From Pseudomonadaceae bacterium (lineage in GTDB: Bacteria; Pseudomonadota; Gammaproteobacteria; Pseudomonadales; Azotimanducaceae): a DNA stretch of 64,000 nucleotides. This document shows, piece by piece, positions 11,144-19,948 of this stretch (within the stretch, counting starts at the first letter, position 1; each line of letters starts with the position of its first letter). The position numbers and the translations under genes are program-made. Below the pieces are notes generated by a model. It worked only from the letters and a program-made list of their open reading frames with translations. It did no database searches and was not told the origin of the DNA. The stretch is taken from assembly GCA_024743175.1 (NCBI GenBank), contig JANSXA010000003.1:527063-591062 (forward strand), read 5' to 3'.

Positions 11144-12562
11144 ATGAAAAGTTTTAACACCGCTACTTTGACCGTTCTGCTTTTTGTTGGCCTGGCTTTG
11201 TCTGGCTGTGAACAGCCAGCGGAAGTTGTCGCCAAAGATACCTACAGTCTTGCGATCACCAACGTCACCGCCATTGATGCTGTCAGTGGTGTGCGCACTG
11301 GCGTCACCGTGGTGTTGGACGGTGATGAAATTGTCAGTGTAGAACCTTCAGCCGCGACACCGCCTGCTGCGGCGCAGATCATCGATGGCAAGGGCCAATA
11401 CCTGATTCCGGGTTTATGGGACATGCACGTGCATGTCACTTATGAGCCTCGTTTGACCCAGCAGATGCCTGAGCTGTTTCTCGACTATGGCATCACCAGC
11501 GTGCGCGATACCGGTGGTATGTTGCCCGCACTGTTACCTGAAATTGAGCGTTACCGGGGGGGTGATATCCAAGCGCCGCGTATCTACTTCAGTGGTCCGC
11601 TGCTGGATGGCAGCAAGGTGGTCTACGATGGTGATGATCGGCCTGAGATCGGCATTTCCAATGCCACGCCCGAGGAATCCAGAGCCAATGTGCAAACCCT
11701 GGTGGACGCTGGGGCGGATTTCATAAAAATTTACGAGCTGGTCTCGCCGGAGGTTTTTGCCGCGCTTGTGGATGCGGCAGGTCAACACAACCTGCCCATC
11801 GCCTCGCACGTGCCGCTGGCGCTGCTGGCAGACAATGCCGGTCCCCAGGTCGGGACCATGGAACACCTGCGTAACGTTGAACTGGCCTGTGCAGAAGACG
11901 CCCATGTTCTGGTGGCTCAGCGCCTGCAGACCATATCGGATCCGGGTGAGGTCAGCGGTTATGCCTTGCGCAGTGCCCTGCATGCGCAGTACCGCCCTCC
12001 GGCTCTGGCGAGTGTGGATATCAAGAGTGCGCGTTGTCAGGCCGTGATCAACTCGTTACAGAACACCATCCAGGTGCCGACATTGCGGCTCAACAGCATC
12101 TTCAAGTATTCCCCGCTGGGACGTGATGACTGGCGGGAGCATCTGGCCAATCTGCCTGACCCCGTTGCTGCAGACTGGTTGCAGACTGCGGAACAGTTTT
12201 TTGGTCAGGGCTCAGCCGATGCATTGAAAATGTCTGACTGGAGTCTTGCGCTGGTGGGTGAGATGTTTCGCGCTGGCGTACCGATAGGCGCGGGTACCGA
12301 CACGCCGATCGGTCAGGCCATACCCGGTTATTCGTTGCACACTGAACTCGAGCGTCTTGTAGAAGCGGGGTTGTCACCTCTCGATGCCCTTTACTCGGCA
12401 ACCGTAAGACCTGCTGAGTTCCTCAACCTGCAGGCATCTCATGGTCAGATTCAGCCAGGCATGGTGGGTGATCTGGTGTTGCTGGCGGCTGACCCCAGCA
12501 AAGACATCGCCAACACCCGCAAGATAAATGCCGTGATTTCCCGCGGTGAAGTTGTTCGTTAA
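11144..12562 (+). CDS. Lipoprotein amidohydrolase
   Basis: A 472-residue metal-dependent amidohydrolase. The N-terminus is a lipoprotein signal: a short charged start, a hydrophobic stretch and the lipobox LALSGC with Cys22, so it should be membrane-anchored in the cell envelope. Metal-binding features are the HxH pair His95/His97 (MHVHV), the likely carboxylated Lys195 (FIKIYE), a later His (SHVP) and the Asp of GAGTDTP near residue 386. It resembles the imidazolonepropionase/prolidase-like branch that cleaves cyclic amides, lactones or dipeptides. The substrate cannot be told. It is a single gene between the divergent glycosyltransferase and the convergent aldo/keto reductase, with no clear Shine-Dalgarno before the ATG. 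Confidence 0.88.
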   Translation: MKSFNTATLTVLLFVGLALSGCEQPAEVVAKDTYSLAITNVTAIDAVSGVRTGVTVVLDGDEIVSVEPSAATPPAAAQIIDGKGQYLIPGLWDMHVHVTYEPRLTQQMPELFLDYGITSVRDTGGMLPALLPEIERYRGGDIQAPRIYFSGPLLDGSKVVYDGDDRPEIGISNATPEESRANVQTLVDAGADFIKIYELVSPEVFAALVDAAGQHNLPIASHVPLALLADNAGPQVGTMEHLRNVELACAEDAHVLVAQRLQTISDPGEVSGYALRSALHAQYRPPALASVDIKSARCQAVINSLQNTIQVPTLRLNSIFKYSPLGRDDWREHLANLPDPVAADWLQTAEQFFGQGSADALKMSDWSLALVGEMFRAGVPIGAGTDTPIGQAIPGYSLHTELERLVEAGLSPLDALYSATVRPAEFLNLQASHGQIQPGMVGDLVLLAADPSKDIANTRKINAVISRGEVVR

Positions 12563-12580
12563 CCTGTTACGCGCGAGCAG

Positions 12581-13531
12581 CTAGTCGCGTTTACGAGTTA
12601 GTAGCGCATCCACCTCAGCAAACTCGTCTGCGCTTAATGTCCAGCTGATGCTTTCGGCATTGGCAGCCACCTGTTCCGTTCGCGTTGCACCTGCAATCAC
12701 ACTGCTTACCAGTGGATTGCTGGAGAGCCAGGCCATGGCCAGTTGCAGCAGGTTCTTGTCGCGGCTTGTGGCAAACTCGGTCAGGCGCTCAACCTGATCA
12801 AAGTTTCGGTCGGACAGGGCTTTTTTACCGCGCTCGCCAAAATTTGCCAGGCGGCTGTCTGCCGGAGCCTCAACACCACGCTGATACTTTCCGGTCAGCA
12901 GGCCACTGGCCAGCGGAAAGTAGGGCAGCATACCAACGCCATACTCTTTACACGCCGGCAGCACTTCTTTTTCAATGTCACGCTGCAGCAGATTGTAATG
13001 GTTCTGTGCTGTTACAAATTTGTTGTAGCCGCCGCCTACTGCGCGCCAGTGTGCGTCTGCAATCTGCCAGCCGCTGTAATTGGAGTGACCGATGTAACGG
13101 ATCTTGCCCATGGCTACCAGGTCGTTTAACGCACTCAGGGTTTCGTCGATGGGGGTTCTGGGGTCCGGGATGTGGTGCTGATATAAGTCGATATAGTCTG
13201 TATCGAGACGTTTCAGGCTGGCGTCCACCTGGGTGAATATATGCCCGCGTGATCCACCCTTCTGCAGAATGCCGTCACCCATGGCATGCCCGAACTTTGT
13301 TGCAATGACAACCTGCGAACGGTCTTTACCCGCCAGGGCGCGACCGAGAAAAACCTCACTTTGCTGGCCGCCATAGACATTGGCGGTGTCAAAAAAGTTA
13401 ATCCCGAGATCCAATGCGGCATGCACAACTTCTGCACTCTGTTTTTCATCGCAGCGCATGCCGAAGTTGTTACAGCCGAGTCCGGCCAGAGAGACGCGCA
13501 GGCCGCTGTGGCCGAGATTTCTATATTTCAT
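12581..13531 (-). CDS. Aldo/keto reductase
   Basis: A 316-residue aldo/keto reductase with the complete tetrad Asp48 and Tyr53 (FFDTANVYGG), Lys79 (VIATKFG) and His120 (DLYQHHIPD). The NADP-binding C-terminal segment (SSVIAGATRTEQVAANA) is present. It is close to the AKR11/YghZ-like group but is not a close copy of the first AKR of this window. Its ATG follows the stop of the upstream small lipoprotein gene by only three bases, so the two are an operon. The substrate is unknown. Confidence 0.92.
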   Translation of the reverse strand: MKYRNLGHSGLRVSLAGLGCNNFGMRCDEKQSAEVVHAALDLGINFFDTANVYGGQQSEVFLGRALAGKDRSQVVIATKFGHAMGDGILQKGGSRGHIFTQVDASLKRLDTDYIDLYQHHIPDPRTPIDETLSALNDLVAMGKIRYIGHSNYSGWQIADAHWRAVGGGYNKFVTAQNHYNLLQRDIEKEVLPACKEYGVGMLPYFPLASGLLTGKYQRGVEAPADSRLANFGERGKKALSDRNFDQVERLTEFATSRDKNLLQLAMAWLSSNPLVSSVIAGATRTEQVAANAESISWTLSADEFAEVDALLTRKRD

Positions 13532-13534
13532 GTT

Positions 13535-13984
13535 TCAGGCTCTTGGTGTCAGGCGAAAGAGGTAAACCTCCGCCAGGTTCATGTTGCGTGGCAGGTTGCC
13601 ATATTTGTCCGCCCAACCCTGGGCAAAGAGGTCGAATTCAGCGCCGTCGTCGACCTGGGTTGCGGTTAACTCATAGATTTTTCCAGCGTGACCGAGGCGC
13701 ACGTTTGGGTTTACATTGATGTGATCGACCCACGTTGTGCGGTTGTCGCCTGCATAAACATAGAGATAGCCATGCATACCTAAGACCCATAAGTTTACAG
13801 AGTAGGGATCCGCTGGTCGTGTTTCGAGCTGGATAATGTCAGCCTGTGCAACGTTGGACCAGCTCTGGGGGGTAGGTGTGACCACCCCGTCCAGCTCTGT
13901 GCTGCTGAAAGGGATATAACGGCAGGCGCTGAGCAGCAGAGTCAGAATGAGCACGCCAGAACATCGTTGCATTACGTTCTCCAA
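13535..13984 (-). CDS. Small lipoprotein with DUF2255/split-barrel-like domain
   Basis: A protein of 149 residues (145 if the second ATG at 13972 is used). It begins with a lipoprotein signal ending LILTLLLSAC. The mature part (WSNVAQADIIQLETRP, NLWVLGMHGYLYVYAG, then VRLGHAGKIYELTATQV) resembles the small FMN-binding split-barrel proteins of the DUF2255/deazaflavin nitroreductase kind. Those are normally cytoplasmic, so the lipoprotein signal is notable. It precedes the aldo/keto reductase by three bases. The family assignment is from memory of the pattern and is moderate; function unknown. Confidence 0.6.
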   Translation of the reverse strand: MENVMQRCSGVLILTLLLSACRYIPFSSTELDGVVTPTPQSWSNVAQADIIQLETRPADPYSVNLWVLGMHGYLYVYAGDNRTTWVDHINVNPNVRLGHAGKIYELTATQVDDGAEFDLFAQGWADKYGNLPRNMNLAEVYLFRLTPRA

Positions 13985-14120
13985 CAGGTGAGGTCGGGGA
14001 GTATATCCTGACTGACAAGGGTCTGGGCAGCGCCCTTAACTGTGCTGGGAACTGTGCTAGGATCTGCGCCGTAGTGCGGGCGTAGGACGCCAGCAATTGA
14101 TCCACAACGGAACAATAGAT

Positions 14121-14285
14121 ATGGAAATGACAGCGGGCATCATGGTGATGCTGGCAAACCTCTGGGCCATCACACGCACGTTACGCAGCGATGCTGAACC
14201 GAAAAACAAGGCCATGTGGGTAGCCATTGTGCTTCTGTTGCCCTTTGTCGGCATGGTGTTGTGGATACTGTTCGGGCCAAGCTGA
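14121..14285 (+). CDS. Small PLDc_N-type membrane protein
   Basis: A 54-residue protein made of two hydrophobic helices joined by a charged turn (RTLRSDAEPKNKAMW). The second helix ends VLLLPFVGMVLWILFGPS, the pattern of the phospholipase-D-nuclease N-terminal (PLDc_N) domain found alone in many small proteins. I chose the ATG at 14121 (MEMTAG); a TTG at 14097 is in frame but adds only a polar tail. It stands alone, divergent from the small lipoprotein gene. Its role is unknown; proteins like this are presumed to sit in the inner membrane. Confidence 0.65.
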   Translation: MEMTAGIMVMLANLWAITRTLRSDAEPKNKAMWVAIVLLLPFVGMVLWILFGPS

Positions 14286-14354
14286 AGTACCCGATCATCC
14301 GACTAGGTTAGTTGGACACTTACATTTCAAACTCTTATTGCTCAGAGGTAAACC

Positions 14355-14939
14355 ATGGCACAGCTTCTTCGCGTGGACGCCAGCATGCGTCACGCAGGGT
14401 CACACAGCCGCGTACTAGCGGACAGGCTGGTAGATAAAATCAATAAAAAACAATCGCTTAGCGTGATAAAAAGAGACCTTTCTGAAGGTGTGCCGATGGT
14501 TGATGAAGCCTGGATTGCAGCTAACTTTACGCCGTCCGAAGAGCGCAGCTCTGAACATCATGCGGCCCTGGCCACTTCGGATGCACTGGTGGAAGAGCTG
14601 CGTGCCTCCGACGTGATTGTGATTGCTCTGCCGATTTACAACTTTGGTGTGCCTGCCGCGTTTAAAGCCTGGATCGATATGGTCACTCGGGCCAAGGAAA
14701 CTTTTGAATATACCGCCACTGGCCCGCAGGGATTGCTGAGCGGCAAAACAGCCTACGTCATCATGACCTCCGGCGGCACTGCGCTGGGGTCGCCCATCGA
14801 CTTTGTTTCACCCTGGCTCAAACATGTGCTGGCTTTTGTGGGTATTGAGAATCTGCAGATAATCGACGCAAGCGCGGTGCTGTTTGATGAGGCGGGTGTT
14901 CTGGCGCGCGCACAGGCTCAGATTGACGAGCTGGCGTAG
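14355..14939 (+). CDS. azoR: FMN-dependent NADH-azoreductase
   Basis: A 194-residue flavodoxin-fold quinone/azo reductase. It reduces quinones and azo compounds by two-electron transfer from NAD(P)H, protecting against electrophile stress. Visible FMN-binding features are the phosphate-binding start (RVDASMRHAGSHSR), the PIYNFGVPAAFKAWIDMV segment and TSGGTALGSPIDF, all in the expected order. An AGAGG site lies about nine bases before the ATG. It is separated by 33 bp from the VanZ-domain gene and may share a transcript with it. It fits with the HxlR-MATE electrophile theme, although it lies 7 kb away. Confidence 0.9.
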   Translation: MAQLLRVDASMRHAGSHSRVLADRLVDKINKKQSLSVIKRDLSEGVPMVDEAWIAANFTPSEERSSEHHAALATSDALVEELRASDVIVIALPIYNFGVPAAFKAWIDMVTRAKETFEYTATGPQGLLSGKTAYVIMTSGGTALGSPIDFVSPWLKHVLAFVGIENLQIIDASAVLFDEAGVLARAQAQIDELA

Positions 14940-14972
14940 AGTCGAATCATCAGACGTTAACTGATCGGGTTG

Positions 14973-15893
14973 ATGGCGAGCCAACCGCAAAAAAGCCGCA
15001 TGGTTCTGCTTTTTGTAGCTCTTGGTGTATTGCTGCTGTTGCCGGTGCCGGACTTTGTAGATGACCATTATCTGTTAGGGATATTGCAGAACGCGGGCCA
15101 TGCGCCGGGGTTTGCAATTCTGACCTATGGTTGCCTCTATCTGGCTGATGCGCGCAGCCCCTCAGGGTACGCGCGCGTTGTTGGCCTGGTCCTGATGTTT
15201 GCGGTTGCAACTGAAGTTCTGCAGCATTTTACTCATCGACAATTCTCTGTCGCGGACATTGGCAGTGACGTAACTGGCGTGGCGTTTGCGTTAGCCGCTT
15301 GGCTCTTACGTTTTGATCACCGCGTCAGGCAGACGCTCTGGTTACGGCGTCTGACGGCACTGACCGGAATGGCTGCACTGGTGTTGATGCTTGCGCCTCC
15401 TCTTCTGGGTCTATCAACCTGGCTAGACAGGAAAGCCAGGTTTCCCGTTCTACTTGAGCCTGACATGGCAAATGTCCTGATGATGACCGCGTCGCTAGGC
15501 AGCCAGGAGGAAGTTGACATCACTCTGCATCCCGATCGTATTTCAGTTGATCTGCTTGCCGGTCCCCGGCCGGGGCTTGTCATCAAAGATTTTGTTGCCG
15601 ACTGGCAGGGTTATGAAGTGCTGGTCATAGAAGTGTCAAAATCGGGCGAAGGTGAACTGTTTCTGGAGTTATATGTGCGGGATAAAGCCAGTGCTTTGGA
15701 AGGCTCAGACTGGTTCTTTGCCCATGCTCTGATTGAAACTGAGGGCTGGCATCAGTTACGGTTTACGCTGGACGATATTCAAAACGGACCGCGCAGCCGC
15801 TCCGCAGATTTATCTCAGATTGCCGCGATCGCCTTGCATCGACGTGCGGGCACCGCGTCCCAGCTTTCTATTCGAAAAATCTATCTGCAGTAG
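14973..15893 (+). CDS. VanZ-domain membrane protein fused to a C-terminal beta-rich domain
   Basis: About 306 residues. The first 130 or so hold four hydrophobic helices with the VanZ pattern: a GHAPGFAILTYGCLYL helix, then VATEVLQHFTHRQFSVADIGSDVTGVAFA, which matches the conserved E-x2-Q and D-x3-N/D core. A fifth hydrophobic segment follows (LTALTGMAALVLMLAPPLLG). The remaining 140 residues are soluble and strand-rich, with a pattern (GLVIKDFVADWQGYEVLVIEV and WHQLRFTLDDIQNGPRS) resembling a carbohydrate-binding or CIA30-like jelly roll, probably on the outer face of the inner membrane. A TTG at 14970 directly precedes the chosen ATG. Function unknown. Confidence 0.72.
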   Translation: MASQPQKSRMVLLFVALGVLLLLPVPDFVDDHYLLGILQNAGHAPGFAILTYGCLYLADARSPSGYARVVGLVLMFAVATEVLQHFTHRQFSVADIGSDVTGVAFALAAWLLRFDHRVRQTLWLRRLTALTGMAALVLMLAPPLLGLSTWLDRKARFPVLLEPDMANVLMMTASLGSQEEVDITLHPDRISVDLLAGPRPGLVIKDFVADWQGYEVLVIEVSKSGEGELFLELYVRDKASALEGSDWFFAHALIETEGWHQLRFTLDDIQNGPRSRSADLSQIAAIALHRRAGTASQLSIRKIYLQ

Positions 15894-15939
15894 TTTTTGG
15901 CGTGCATACTAGTAATCGACTTTGCATCTGGGGAGAACA

Positions 15940-16359
15940 TTGAGCTACAACAAACCCATTCCTAACAAAGGAACACATACAAAACCCTTCTGGGAAGGTG
16001 CCGAGGCAGGTAAATTGATGCTGCCACGCTGTCAGGACTGTAATCGCGTGCACTGGTATCCGCGGCACATCTGCCCGAACTGCCACTCCATGAACCTGGA
16101 ATGGATAGAAGCCAGCGGCGAAGGCACGGTGCACACCTTTGCCGTGCAACACCTTGTGTTTGGCAAGTGGGCTGAAGAAGCGCCGTTTGTCACCGCTTAT
16201 ATTGACCTGAAAGAAGGCGATCGAATGTTGACGGTGCTGCGCGGAGTTGACCCGAATAAACCTGAAGAGATCAAAGTGGGTGCACAAGTAAAAGTTGAGT
16301 TTGAGCAGGCCAATGACGATACGTTCATACCGTATTGGCGTGTGGTGGAGGGTCAATAA
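15940..16359 (+). CDS. Zn-ribbon OB-fold (DUF35) protein, thiolase partner
   Basis: About 139 residues. It has a rubredoxin-like zinc ribbon (CQDCNRVHWYPRHICPNC, two CxxC pairs) followed by an OB-fold (GEGTVHTFAVQHLVFGKW, FVTAYIDLKEGDRMLTVL), the architecture of DUF35/ChsH2 proteins. These bind acyl-CoA and partner a thiolase-like enzyme, for instance in retro-aldol or hydratase steps of side-chain degradation. I chose TTG 15940 because GGGAGAA at 15931 gives good spacing; an upstream TTG at 15922 would add six residues. Its stop overlaps the thiolase ATG by one base, so the two are translationally coupled. Confidence 0.88.
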   Translation: MSYNKPIPNKGTHTKPFWEGAEAGKLMLPRCQDCNRVHWYPRHICPNCHSMNLEWIEASGEGTVHTFAVQHLVFGKWAEEAPFVTAYIDLKEGDRMLTVLRGVDPNKPEEIKVGAQVKVEFEQANDDTFIPYWRVVEGQ

Positions 16360-17570
16360 TGCCGGGTCAATTATCTAAAGCTGCAGCCATTGTGGGTGCG
16401 GCGGAAGCCAACGAAATTGGATTCCTGGAAGAGCCGATTACTGCGCTGCAGTTACATATTGAAGCGATCAAAAATCTAAGTGATCAAACCGGTATTCCGA
16501 TCAGCAGGATTGATGGTGTTTTCTCTACCGGCTGGTCTACTGAGTTGTGTGAGCATCTCGGTATTACCCCTAAATACATTGATACCACAGCTGTGGGCGG
16601 ATGTTCTTTTGAGATGCACGTTCACCACGCCATGGCGGCAATACATGCGGGCATTATCGATATTGCTCTGGTCAGCCACGGCGAAAACGGACACTCCCGG
16701 CGTAAGATTGGTGGCGGCGGATCCGGCAACTATGGCGCCGGTGCAGGTGCCTTATCTCCGGCTGCCGAGATGACGATGGCTTACGGCCTGACCGGGGCAC
16801 CGTCTAATTATGCACACGCCATGGTGCGGCACATGCACCGCTACGGCACTGCGCGCGAAGATTATGCGCACATTGCCAAAGTGACTCGAGACTGGGCAAC
16901 CCTGAATCCTCGTGCGGCCATGTATTCCAAAGACAAACATCCTTTTGGTGGTCCGATTACCGTTGAGCAGGTTGAAGAGTCACGGGTGATTGCCTGGCCG
17001 CTGACCATTCTGCACTGCTGTATGGTGGCTGACCATGGTGGTGCGGTATTTGTCTGCAGTCCGAAGATCGCGGCCAGCTTGAATACCAGGCCAGTCTGGA
17101 TTGCAGGTGCCGGAGAAAGCATGGGGCACGGCAACATGCTGGAGATGCAGGATTTTACCGCAACCTCGGCGTCCAAATCTGCGCAGAGCGCCTACACCAT
17201 GGCCGGTATGGGTCCTGCAGATATGGAAATGGCGTTAATCTATGACTCTTTCACCATTACCGCTGCCATAACGGCTGAAATGCTGGGGCTGGCTGCACCG
17301 GGAGAAGGGCATCTGTTATGGAAAGACGGCCATGCTGCACCCGGTGGTAGATTACCGATCAACACAAATGGCGGTGGGTTGTCGTTCAATCACAGCGGCA
17401 TGTACGGTATGCCATTATTGATTGAAGCTTATCGCCAGCTGTCGGGCACTGCGGAAGACGGTATTCATGGTGATAAAGGCAAACAGACAAGCGCACGTAC
17501 CTGCGTAGTGAACGGCACTGGTGGCAGTCTATCGACTACGGGTACGCTGGTTTTAATAGCAGACGACTAA
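16359..17570 (+). CDS. Thiolase-family protein (SCP2/lipid-transfer type)
   Basis: About 403 residues with a thiolase fold. It belongs to the lipid-transfer branch that pairs with DUF35 proteins, not to classical acetyl-CoA acetyltransferases. The nucleophile region reads AVGGCSFEMHVHHAMAAI, and the C-terminal NTNGGGLSFNHSGMYGM and VVNGTGGSLSTTGT are the usual glycine-rich active-site loops. Relatives include the Ltp2 aldolase of steroid side-chain degradation, so a retro-aldol or thiolytic step on an acyl-CoA is likely. The ATG at 16359 shares its A with the DUF35 stop codon. A Mo-hydroxylase gene follows after 30 bp, suggesting a three-gene catabolic unit. Confidence 0.85.
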   Translation: MPGQLSKAAAIVGAAEANEIGFLEEPITALQLHIEAIKNLSDQTGIPISRIDGVFSTGWSTELCEHLGITPKYIDTTAVGGCSFEMHVHHAMAAIHAGIIDIALVSHGENGHSRRKIGGGGSGNYGAGAGALSPAAEMTMAYGLTGAPSNYAHAMVRHMHRYGTAREDYAHIAKVTRDWATLNPRAAMYSKDKHPFGGPITVEQVEESRVIAWPLTILHCCMVADHGGAVFVCSPKIAASLNTRPVWIAGAGESMGHGNMLEMQDFTATSASKSAQSAYTMAGMGPADMEMALIYDSFTITAAITAEMLGLAAPGEGHLLWKDGHAAPGGRLPINTNGGGLSFNHSGMYGMPLLIEAYRQLSGTAEDGIHGDKGKQTSARTCVVNGTGGSLSTTGTLVLIADD

Positions 17571-17600
17571 CAGAACCGTTCAGGTTCAATGGAGATGAAG

Positions 17601-19841
17601 ATGGCTGAGGCGCAGGATTATACCTATGTGGGAACAAGACCTGTTCGGCCCGACGGTATCGAAAAAGTTACCGGTAAAGCGAACTATGGTGCTGATGAGT
17701 CGCGCCCCGGGTTAATCCATGGCGTGGTTGTACGCAGTACCCATGCGCATGCCCTGATCGAAGATATTGATGTATCGGAAGCGCTTGCGCTGGATGGGGT
17801 CTATTCAGTGGTTACTGCTGCTGATTTTCCGGCACGGGACAAGATTTCACCCGCGCGCAAGCGTATGTTTGAAAATATCATTGCCGGCCACAAAGTTGTC
17901 TATCACGGTCAACCGCTGGCGGCAGTGGCGGCATCGAGTGTGGCGTTAGCGCAAAAAGCTGCTGATCTGGTCAAAGTCACCTACAAAGCATTGCCCGTTG
18001 TCCTGGATATGCGCGACGCCATGGCGCCTGATGCCAGCGTTCTGCACGATGATATGTTTACTCAGGGTCTGCCGGAAACACCTGACAAGCCGTCGAACGT
18101 TGTGCAGAAAACTGCCATCAGGAAAGGCGATATTGACGAAGGATTTGCAGAAGCCGACATTGTTATCGAGCGGGAATTTGTCACGCCGATGGTGCATCAG
18201 GGTTATATTGAACCGCATGCGTGTACCGCAGATGTGAATACAGACGGACATACAACGTTGTGGTGCTCGTCCCAGGGCCATTTTGGCATTCGCGATATGG
18301 CCGCCTTGTCTCTCGGCATGGATGCAGGAGATATCCGGGTTGTACCCCAGGAAATTGGCGGTGGTTTTGGCGGCAAAACCGTAGTTTATCTGGAACCCCT
18401 GGCGATCAAATTGTCTGCTAAAGCGGGGCGGCCGGTGAAAATGGTCATGCCCCGGGATGAAGTGTTCAGGGCAACAGGACCAGCGTCCGGTACCATTAAC
18501 ACGGTCAAAATCGGCGCCAAAAAAGACGGCACCATTGTCGCTGCGTACGCCAACCTGTTGTATGAAGCCGGTGCCTTTCCAGGCAGCCCTCTGGGTGCCG
18601 GCGCCATGTGTATATTTGCACCTTACGACATTCCAAACATATTGATTGAGGGGACAGAGGTGGTTGTGAATAAGCCACGTGTTGCCGCGTATAGAGCGCC
18701 GGGTGCACCTCAATCCATGTTTGCCGGTGAATCGGTGCTTGATGAGCTGGCACAGACGCTGGACATGGATCCTATTGATCTGCGATTGAAAAACGCGGCC
18801 ACCAAAGGTACTCACGCAGCCTATGGACCCAGGTTCAAAGACATTGGTCTGGTGGAATGTCTGCAGGCTGCCAAGGCGCACCCCAATTACCAGCGGGCGC
18901 TGGAAAAGAACCAGGGGCGTGGTGTTGCTGTTGGTTTCTGGTTCAATGCGGGCAACAACTCCAGTGCCGAGGTGCATGTGGCTGAATCCGGCATGATCCA
19001 GATTGTTGAGGGCAGCCCGGATATCGGCGGCAGTCGTGCGGCTATGGCGCTGATGGCGGCGGAGACGATGCAGGTCCCCTATGACCGAATCCGGGTGCGC
19101 ATCGGCGATACGGACAGTACCGGTTTCTGTAACACCACGGGCGGTAGTCGAACCACGTTTGCTACCGGCATGGCGGTTATCAATGCCTGTGAAGACGTTG
19201 TTGTGCAGTTAAAGGAGCGTGCTGCCATTACCTGGGGCATTGATGCCGATCAGGTCGACTGGCGTGATGGACAGGCTTTCCCGAAGCCCGGCGTCAATAC
19301 CGAAGCTGAGCCATTAACCCTGGCAAAGCTCGCGCGTAGCTTCCCGAAAACCGGCGGACCGATATCCGCGCGTGCATCTCTGAATGCACAGGGACCAGGG
19401 CCATCCTTTGCCGTCAATTTCTGCGATGTGGAAGTTGATCGCGAAACAGGCAGTACCCAGGTGCTGAGTTTTACGGCAATTCAGGACGCGGGCCGGGCGA
19501 TACATCCAGACTATGTTGAGGGTCAGATGCAGGGTGGTGCGGCGCAAGGTATTGGTTGGGCGTTGAATGAAGAATATCTGTTTGATGAAAACGGCATTCT
19601 GGAAAACCCGGGTTTTCTGGATTACCGCATTCCGGTCGCGTCAGATCTGCCCATGATCGATACGCAGATTATCGAAGTGCACAACGATACTCATCCTTAT
19701 GGCGTACGCGGCGTTGGCGAAACACCGATCATCGCGCCGCTGGCAGCAGTCGGCAATGCGGTCAGCCGCGCGCTGGGCATCCGTATGAGCGACCTGCCGC
19801 TGTCGCCGCCTAAGGTGCTGGCGATCATAGACGGTCAGTAA
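17601..19841 (+). CDS. Xanthine-dehydrogenase-family molybdenum hydroxylase, large subunit
   Basis: About 746 residues of the molybdopterin-cytosine-dinucleotide-binding large subunit found in xanthine dehydrogenase, CO dehydrogenase and 4-hydroxybenzoyl-CoA reductase. Landmarks are the GGGFGGK loop (residues 253-259), GGSRTTFATG around residue 520, and the catalytic Glu in RGVGETP at residue 707. The family hydroxylates or reduces aromatic, N-heterocyclic or aldehyde carbons using water. I chose the ATG at 17601 because GGAG lies six bases before it; an ATG at 17589 is also in frame. The iron-sulfur and FAD subunits it normally needs are not encoded anywhere in this window. Cotranscription with the thiolase pair is likely. 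Confidence 0.9.
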   Translation: MAEAQDYTYVGTRPVRPDGIEKVTGKANYGADESRPGLIHGVVVRSTHAHALIEDIDVSEALALDGVYSVVTAADFPARDKISPARKRMFENIIAGHKVVYHGQPLAAVAASSVALAQKAADLVKVTYKALPVVLDMRDAMAPDASVLHDDMFTQGLPETPDKPSNVVQKTAIRKGDIDEGFAEADIVIEREFVTPMVHQGYIEPHACTADVNTDGHTTLWCSSQGHFGIRDMAALSLGMDAGDIRVVPQEIGGGFGGKTVVYLEPLAIKLSAKAGRPVKMVMPRDEVFRATGPASGTINTVKIGAKKDGTIVAAYANLLYEAGAFPGSPLGAGAMCIFAPYDIPNILIEGTEVVVNKPRVAAYRAPGAPQSMFAGESVLDELAQTLDMDPIDLRLKNAATKGTHAAYGPRFKDIGLVECLQAAKAHPNYQRALEKNQGRGVAVGFWFNAGNNSSAEVHVAESGMIQIVEGSPDIGGSRAAMALMAAETMQVPYDRIRVRIGDTDSTGFCNTTGGSRTTFATGMAVINACEDVVVQLKERAAITWGIDADQVDWRDGQAFPKPGVNTEAEPLTLAKLARSFPKTGGPISARASLNAQGPGPSFAVNFCDVEVDRETGSTQVLSFTAIQDAGRAIHPDYVEGQMQGGAAQGIGWALNEEYLFDENGILENPGFLDYRIPVASDLPMIDTQIIEVHNDTHPYGVRGVGETPIIAPLAAVGNAVSRALGIRMSDLPLSPPKVLAIIDGQ

Positions 19842-19948
19842 GGGCTGGTTTCAGGGTCACAGGCGCCAGACATGGAAATGGACCCTGGACGCGCATTTCC
19901 AGGCTAATCAGATTAAACTGCCGGGTTTTCACGGAGATCCGACAGTTT

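Noticed and set aside
17946..18977. Long minus-strand open frame (343 residues) opposite the molybdenum-hydroxylase gene
   Set aside because: It shows no family motif, lacks a plausible ribosome-binding site and mirrors the high-GC codon use of the real gene on the other strand.
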